DNA from: Gonocerus acuteangulatus
Taxonomy: Eukaryota; Arthropoda; Insecta; Hemiptera; Coreidae
Assembly: GCA_946811695.1 (NCBI GenBank)
Contig: OX328123.1
Coordinates: 153,455,122 to 153,519,121 of the forward strand
Length of the DNA: 64,000 bases
Direction of reading: 5' to 3'
Shown: positions 57,226 through 64,000 of the stretch, one piece after another
How the letters are laid out: each line of letters starts with the position of its first letter
Numbering within the stretch: the first letter of the stretch is position 1
Position numbers and translations under genes: made by a program
Notes under the pieces: model-generated
Database searches by the model: none
What the model was told of the DNA's origin: nothing
The model's input: the letters and a program-made list of their open reading frames with translations, nothing else

Positions 57226-57840
57226 CTCTCCAAATGGACCTGCAGCGGACGCTACCGTCAACGCCGAATAACACTGGTCTACAAAATTGATATTTTTTTT
57301 GCCCCAAGAGATCTGCCACCTGTTTATCTGCATTACCTTTCAATTCTTAGGATCCAATCTTAATATCGCCATTTTGTTTTTCAAAAAGTGAAATCCAAAT
57401 TCATATCTAGTTTCACTTAAAGAGGTTTTGTGCAAGGAATCGCCAGATCCAACAAATAGTAAACGAGGTATGATTTTTTTTCACTATACGGTCTGGATTG
57501 GGGCCACTGTGCACCGCATAGTGGTCCCAATCCTGATCTCAGATCCTTACCTGTCCTTCAACAGATACCTGAACGATGGGATAATCCTTGTAAATCTCCT
57601 GTCACACCCATCGGCGGTTCTAGATAAATATTTCTGGGGGGGGGGGGGGAATTTAGTATGGGCTTACTACCGTGCCTGGGGGTGTAGAATCAAATTTTTA
57701 AAACCAGGCAATTGGAAATCATTAAGGAAGTATTTGATAAACCAAGAACATATATTAAGTAGAACGTATTACTATTAATTTGCCTAAACAATTTATCTTT
57801 CTAACTTAATAAAAAAAGATGGTGAATTTTCATTCTGTGG

Positions 57841-58135
57841 AGGGGGGCTAAGCCACCCCAAGCCACCCCGCGGGCTTAGCCCCCTCCAAGCCACCCCGCG
57901 GGCTTAGCCCCCTCCAAGCCACCCCGCGGGCTTAGCCCCCTCCAAGCCACCCCGCGGGCTTAGCCCCCTCCAAGCCACCCCGCGGGCTTAGCCCCCTCCA
58001 AGCCACCCCGCGGGCTTAGCCCCCTCCAAGCCACCCCGCGGGCTTAGCCCCCCCCAAGCCACCCCGCGGGCTTAGCCCCCTCCGAGCCACCCCGCGGGCT
58101 TAGCCCCGCTAAACCACCCCAAGGCCACCCCTTTA
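57841..58135. repeat. 28-bp GC-rich minisatellite, about 9 units
   Basis: Unit CGGGCTTAGCCCCCTCCAAG plus CCACCCCG, almost identical across units and striking in an AT-rich region. The minus strand carries G4-5 and G2-3 runs in each unit, so quadruplex formation is plausible. GGGCTTAGCCC is also palindromic. Confidence 0.93.
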
Positions 58136-58226
58136 GTCGCCACTGGTCACACCTTGTGCTGACAACGGCCGAAAATGAAATTTGCTTGAATTTTTTTCAC
58201 ATAAATAGGCTGCAACCTAATATAGG

Positions 58227-59178
58227 CAGTGATGTGGGGTGGGTAAATACCCAGTGGGTAGGTAAATATAAATTGGGTATTTACCCACAGGGAAGGTAAA
58301 TACCCAAAAAGTGGGTATTTTCAGTTTTTGAGCTTGATACAACTTCTTTGAATATTTTTTGGTGCAAACAAGGACTGAACCTTACCCATTTGATCATAAA
58401 AGCTTAATGAACATTAATACTTACCCAGTAATATTTAAAGAATGTTAAAAGTCGGTCCGGGTATTTACAACTTAATGTATATCTATGAATTTCCGTGATT
58501 ACTTTTACAGTGGGGAAGGGTAATTAATGTTAAAAAGGTTTTAATGAAGCCTATTCAATTATTAAGGACACTTAAATTTTAAAAAAGGGCCAAAAACATG
58601 TTTAATGTTTATTACAATAGTTCAAAACCATTTTAAGTTAAGTTTAAGTTTGTGATCCTTGTTAATATTACTTGAAATTATGCTCATACAGTAGTAACAA
58701 CATTACAGTAAGCGGAAATCTCACCAGAAATGAAAAGGTAGCTTCTTGGCGACAGAATGTTTTGAGTCCGAGTTGGGAAACTAGTTAACATCCTTGATCC
58801 AATTGTTGAACTTATCACTGCCATTCAGTTAAATGCCCCTTTGAGCCACACAGTTCATAAGAGATTTAAGAATTTCTGAAAACTCTTCAACAGGAAACCC
58901 GTTGAACAACAGTAGTCGGAAGGTCCCTGGCAAATTTTCAGGTAATAATTTATTATTTATTAACCTCTCAGTGATCCTATTTTATAATTTATTATTGTTT
59001 TAATAGTTTCTCAGTGTTACAGTAGCTTTAAACTTGCAAGATCCATGACATTTTATAATATTCGATTAGTAAGTCGCGGTTTAGTTAAATACCTTAAATA
59101 CCCGGGTATTTATGAAATTGGGTATTTACCCTGGGTATTTGCCCTTAAGAATAAATACCCGGGTATTTTACAACACTG
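58227..59178. mobile_element. Non-autonomous hAT element (952 bp) with 8-bp target duplication
   Basis: Ends CAGTGATGTGGGGTGGGTAA and, on the opposite strand, CAGTGTTGTAAAATACCCGG. Both fit the hAT CAGTGNTG terminus. Flanks are AATATAGG (58219-58226) and GATATAGG (59179-59186), 7 of 8 identical. Subterminal regions repeat GGGTATTTACCC and AATACCCGGGTATT, multiple short inverted motifs typical of hAT subterminal binding sites. No transposase. Confidence 0.85.
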
Positions 59179-59186
59179 GATATAGG

Positions 59187-60439
59187 TCCCTTTGCGGCGA
59201 TAGGTGGCGAACGTTTTAAAATTTTACTTGAATTAAAGATTTTAAGAAAGAAAAATTGCCATTTTTGTTTTTATCTCTCTTCATTACAAATCATTGTACG
59301 GTATTCGTTGTTTTAGCATTACATAGTGCATTTAATGTTGTTTCAAGGCACAGCAAGTTATTTTGGGGAAAAATATATTTGCAATTTTAAAAAAAACTGT
59401 ATAAGTGAAAGTGTTTATTCAGGCCGAGACAGAGTAACCGTAGACACCCATGTTTGAGCCAAGACAGCCACTAAATGAATCATTAAAATAAAAAAAATTA
59501 CATTAACACTGTGTAGAAGGTGATCTTTAGATGTAATGCTGAAATTATCAGTTTAAAAAAAAAAATAACATGTTTTTATTTTTTGCACCATAAGATCAGG
59601 ATTGGGACCAATGTGCACCGGTCTGATCTGATTGTACCTTTGAACCTTGATTGAATGATCCTTCAACATCTACTGAAGGCACTGGTGTTTATTTGAAGGC
59701 TGCAATCTTCATGGTATTCTACGTCTACTTGCTGTTTTCCTACTTTAGATGCCCCAATAATCTGGATATCTTTCCATCAAGGGTTTTTTCCCTAGAAAGT
59801 CTTTTAACTTTCTTTTTTATTTATTCCCAGTATCTCCTTCTAAAACCTCGATTTTCTCTATTACTCCCTGTATGATTGCGATGCTATCCAATAACTTTTA
59901 AACTAATTAACTTTTAACTAGTCTTCATATAGTATGTATACAGCCACCTTGGCTTCTTGGAATTAGTGACCTAGACTCAATGGGTCAAGTATTATTTTCT
60001 TGCTCGGTTTTCCCTATATTTCAAGTGCAAAATAAAAATAAAATCAAAATATGTAGCAAAGATGTGCATTTATAGCAGAATATGTACAAATATATAGAGT
60101 TTTGACAAAATACGTAAAATAAAAAACTTTTTAAATGCTTTAAAATCACTTAAAACGTGCAGAATTACATCAACAATTACGATGTGATGTGCTTCATGGC
60201 AAATAAAATTCCATTCTCCCGAGGATAAAATCTTTATATAAAGTAAGAAATAACGATAACTTCAGTTGTAGGCTATGAGGAAGTTATATAGATAGGAGAA
60301 TTCAAAACAAACCTATGTATACGCCATCATGATTAGCCACAGCTATCTTGATTACCACAGCTACTCCAAAATTATTACCAATACCTTTCACCGTTTCTTG
60401 GCTTATTTTACTAAACTACTAATTTCACTGATAAATACA
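59187..60439. other. No feature recognised
   Basis: AT-rich DNA. GATCAGGATTGGGACCAATG at 59591 recurs in inverted, imperfect form at 57490-57545 (GGTCCCAATCCTGATCT), suggesting a small dispersed repeat. A 74-codon plus frame at 59651 has no family. Confidence 0.45.
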
Positions 60440-61218
<779 letters not shown>

Positions 61219-61844
61219 AATTTAAAAAAAAAAAATGAGTGCCTAGAAATAAATAATATAAATACTCATGTTTTGGACAAATGCCTATTTAAAGTTTGTT
61301 GTTGATTTTAAGACTTAAATTAAGATTTAATTATATTTACATTTTAGAGGTTTTATAAATTTCAGAGTAAATGTTGTTTGTGTTTAAATGTTACATGAGT
61401 ATAGATTTGATCTAAGGGCTATCTGGTGTTAATAAGTCAAGTAAGTCGTATGGTAAAGGTTGGATTAGAAATAGCATTTTCTGCTAGAATTCTACACTAC
61501 TGACAGAAATCCACATTCATTTAATATTCTTAGCTTAAGATGCTATTAAGAAATACGGAACTGATCAATACTCATAGTTTTCTAAATTCATGAAGAAAGG
61601 GGTATTTTTAGCTCGGCCAATGACAACCTAGGAGTTTCCTCCCCCCTTCAGATCTATTAACAACCGTCAAGTACGGCGATACATTTAATAAAATTTATTA
61701 AAGCTATCCCAATTTAAAATGGCACATGTCTTATATTTAATAAAAGATTTAATTATATTAATCTTTAAAAGAAGCTAAATTAGTACGAAGAAACTGCTTA
61801 TAATAACCTCCACTGTTCATAAATTATTAGCACTGTATTCGAAT

Positions 61845-61847
<3 letters not shown>
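61219..61847. other. No feature recognised
   Basis: AT-rich DNA with no coding or repeat signal that I can support. Confidence 0.45.
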
Positions 61848-61909
<62 letters not shown>

Positions 61910-62225
61910 TTTTTCTTCCATTGTTGACCTTAAACTTCAATATACTTGTTTTTTGTAGCCAATAGGTCATAAAAACACTCCTTTCACTTCCTGTATTTTA
62001 TTATTTTCACCCTAACCGGTTTCGAGCTATTCTGCTCCTCCTCAAAGGGTATTTCCTAAAATTATTTGCACATTATACATCTATAATTTGATTGGAAGAA
62101 TTAAATTTTTACAACATTGTGTGTATACTTACATTCGATGGTCATTTCCCATCACGTACATTTATATAAAGTATTTTTAATATTGCATAGCAATATGCGT
62201 CTCAGGGTTATGAAACACTAGTATC

Positions 62226-63273
62226 CTAACCTTCCTCCCCGTAAACCTGTCTACAGTCCCCGTCATTTCTATTCTGCAATACAAGGTTCTGAAAGATTTT
62301 GTTTAAGTATTTGATGTCCTTTTTTTTATTTACCACCTGTTCCTGTCTTTCTACAATATAAAGGTTTTCTTTAATCTTTCTTTTGAGGCTGTTTGGTTCT
62401 TTATCCAAAATTTTTGCTTCCTGAAAATTGAATGAGTGGGAATTTTCTGTGGCGTGTTCTGAGAGAGCCGTTTGACATTGTGAATGATCGTCTACACTTT
62501 TTGCATGCTGTATGATACGCTTTTTGAGAATTTGTTCGGATTCTCCTACATATTTTGCACTACAGTCCCCACATTCTAGCAAATAGACGTTATATTTAGT
62601 CAAAAGTTTGTCCCTTTTTATTTTGATATTACTAAAATTATTTTCTATTTTACTATTATATCTCCATGTTACATTCGCTGCTTTATTACAAATTGATTTT
62701 AGTTTATGTTCTATTGTCGGATTGTATGTGAAACTGTACCATTTTGCACTATTGTTGTCTTTGTCTATAGAATTGTTTTTGTCCTTAGTTGTCCGTTGTT
62801 CCCAAATATGTATATTACTGTTACCTACGTCCGTTAGTTGTTTCGGTTCTGTAATAATGAATTTGTCCATCCTGGTTTGTTTTAATTTTTTGTTGTTGTT
62901 AGTCTTATTTTGTTCTCTGTCCTCCTCTGTTCGTTTTCTTTTATTGTCCTTTTTATTGCTGTCCATTTCTGTCCCGTTCCATTTTTGTTTCTTACCCGTA
63001 TTGTCCGTATTAGTTATTGTGTCATCCCGTTTCCTTTTCTTTATTATATTATTACCTTCATACCATTTCTCCCACCATAAGTCATTGTGAAATGGAAATA
63101 TATGTGGATCATATTCCACCTTTTGTTTATCGTTTACTTTTTTCTTTGAAAATCTTATGTTTTTATAAGCCTTGTGTATTTCATTTCTTATTATTTCTAT
63201 GGGATATTGATTTTTTAAAAATATTTGTTCTATTTTATTTTCTATTTCTTTATAGTTATTTGATGTAGTTCTT
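62226..63273 (-). pseudogene. Penelope-like protein C terminus with GIY-YIG endonuclease
   Basis: An open frame without its natural start. It begins TSNNYKEIENKIEQIFLKNQ and YPIEIIRNEIHKAYKNI, like the thumb after Penelope reverse transcriptase (L..NGYP...I...I..A). A long Lys/Asn-rich linker with basic clusters (KKRKRDD, NKRKRTEED), possibly nuclear signals, follows. The GIY-YIG domain comes next: NVYLLECGDCSAKYVGESEQ, LKKRIIQHA and ALSEHATENSHSF, giving the VYLL...YVG core, an Arg, a His and a later Glu. It ends VYGEEG. The reverse transcriptase core is absent, so the copy is 5' truncated; the frame is otherwise open. Confidence 0.87.
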
Positions 63274-63599
63274 ATGTAGGAGAATCCGAACAAATTCTCA
63301 AAAAGCGTATCATACAGCATGCAAAAAGTGTAGACGATCATTCACAATGTCAAACGGCTCTCTCAGAACACGCCACAGAAAATTCCCACTCATTCAATTT
63401 TCAGGAAGCAAAAATTTTGGATAAAGAACCAAACAGCCTCAAAAGAAAGATTAAAGAAAACCTTTATATTGTAGAAAGACAGGAACAGGTGGTAAATAAA
63501 AAAAAGGACATCAAATACTTAAACAAAATCTTTCAGAACCTTGTATTGCAGAATAGAAATGACGGGGACTGTAGACAGGTTTACGGGGAGGAAGGTTAG
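63274..63599 (+). pseudogene. Second copy of the Penelope endonuclease end
   Basis: Inverted duplicate of 62226-62552, starting within YVGESEQILKKRIIQHAKSV and ending at the same VYGEEG stop. It lacks the VYLLECGDC start of the domain, so it could not encode a working nuclease. Confidence 0.87.
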
Positions 63600-63880
63600 G
63601 ATACTAGTGTTTCATAACCCTGAGACGCATATTGCTATGCAATATTAAAAATACTTTATATAAATGTACGTGATGGGAAATGACCATCGAATGTAAGTAT
63701 ACACACAATGTTGTAAAAATTTAATTCTTCCAATCAAATTATAGATGTATAATGTACAAATAATTTTAGGAAATACCCTTTGAGGAGGAGCAGAATAGCT
63801 CGAAACCGGTTAGGGTGAAAATAATAAAATACAGGAAGTGAAAGGGGTGTTTTTATGACCTATTGGCTACAAAAAAACAA

Positions 63881-63938
<58 letters not shown>

Positions 63939-64000
63939 TGCCCGTGCTTCACCACGGCCGATAAGTAGTTTTTGTAATGCGTAAAATAAGGTATGATCAA
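63939..64000 (+). repeat. CCCGTGC-type repeat (family D), copy 3, cut by window end
   Basis: CTGCCCGTGCTTCACCACGG and CCGATAAGTAG follow a (TA)n tract, matching the starts at 10886 and 52838. Confidence 0.65.

Larger units (their letters stand above)
61941..63885. mobile_element. Penelope-like element with 612-bp inverted arms
   Basis: Left arm 61941-62552 and right arm 63274-63885 are inverted and nearly identical; I see very few differences, for example GGAGTG against GGGGTG. A 721-bp unique centre separates them. The minus-strand copy continues through the centre and encodes the C-terminal part of a Penelope protein. The right arm is a second 3' end in opposite orientation. Each arm ends in (TA)n and contains a decayed hammerhead-like core (TTGAGGA, GAGC/GCTC, GAAACC at 63781 plus and 62049 minus). 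Inverted or tandem partial copies are a known trait of Penelope-like elements. Confidence 0.85.

Noticed and set aside
59651..59875. 74-codon hydrophobic frame that looks membrane-like
   Set aside because: No family, no splice or promoter support, and AT-rich DNA readily gives hydrophobic frames.
62608..63090. 160-codon plus-strand frame rich in Leu and Phe
   Set aside because: It is the antisense shadow of the Lys/Asn-rich linker of the Penelope protein.

Overview
This window is eukaryotic. It has AT-rich, intron-containing DNA that is mostly transposable elements, with one recognisable host gene. Arthropod-type elements (Jockey and I-like LINEs, mariner, piggyBac, PIF/Harbinger, hAT, Penelope, Helentron-like repeats), many (TA)n microsatellites and a GPAT1-type gene point to an arthropod, most likely an insect. 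I cannot fix the order from sequence alone. A 200-base N run (50860-51059) marks an assembly gap.

Host gene: four exons of a mitochondrial-type glycerol-3-phosphate acyltransferase (GPAT1/mino family) lie on the minus strand (12286-12553, 6757-6912, 4854-5026, 2405-2638). Splice phases agree at every junction. The rest of the catalytic domain lies beyond base 1. Its introns hold a Harbinger fragment with a LINE nested in it, Penelope ends, mariner pieces and old repeats. To the left of the last exon, a mariner pseudogene is split by a TTAA-flanked piggyBac-like element.

10.9-25.4 kb is accessory: a CCCGTGC-type repeat, tRNA-derived SINEs, an inverted pair of Penelope ends, foldback elements, two families of Helentron-like repeats (called family B and family C here) and a 175-bp near-perfect hairpin. 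The 5.7-kb B element at 19154-24824 is a tandem dimer that interrupts a foldback MITE.

25.5-33.5 kb is the most informative stretch. An I-like LINE with an RNase H domain was inserted with a 5' inversion (twin priming) and a 12-bp target duplication. A full-length 4.7-kb Jockey element later landed inside it with its own 11-bp duplication. The Jockey has ORF1 and ORF2 overlapping at ATGA, a single visible frameshift in ORF2, an Inr-like start and a tRNA-like block in its 5' leader.

33.5-64 kb continues as nested repeats: Helentron-like copies, a DDE-transposase foldback element, LINE fragments, a truncated second Jockey, three minisatellites (about 103-bp, 29-bp and 28-bp units), a hAT element with near-perfect 8-bp target duplication, and a young Penelope element with a GIY-YIG endonuclease and near-identical 612-bp inverted arms. 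Hammerhead-ribozyme-like motifs recur in the Penelope ends at four loci.

No intact functional RNA gene, CRISPR array or operon is present. Boundaries given for old repeats are approximate because they were read by eye.
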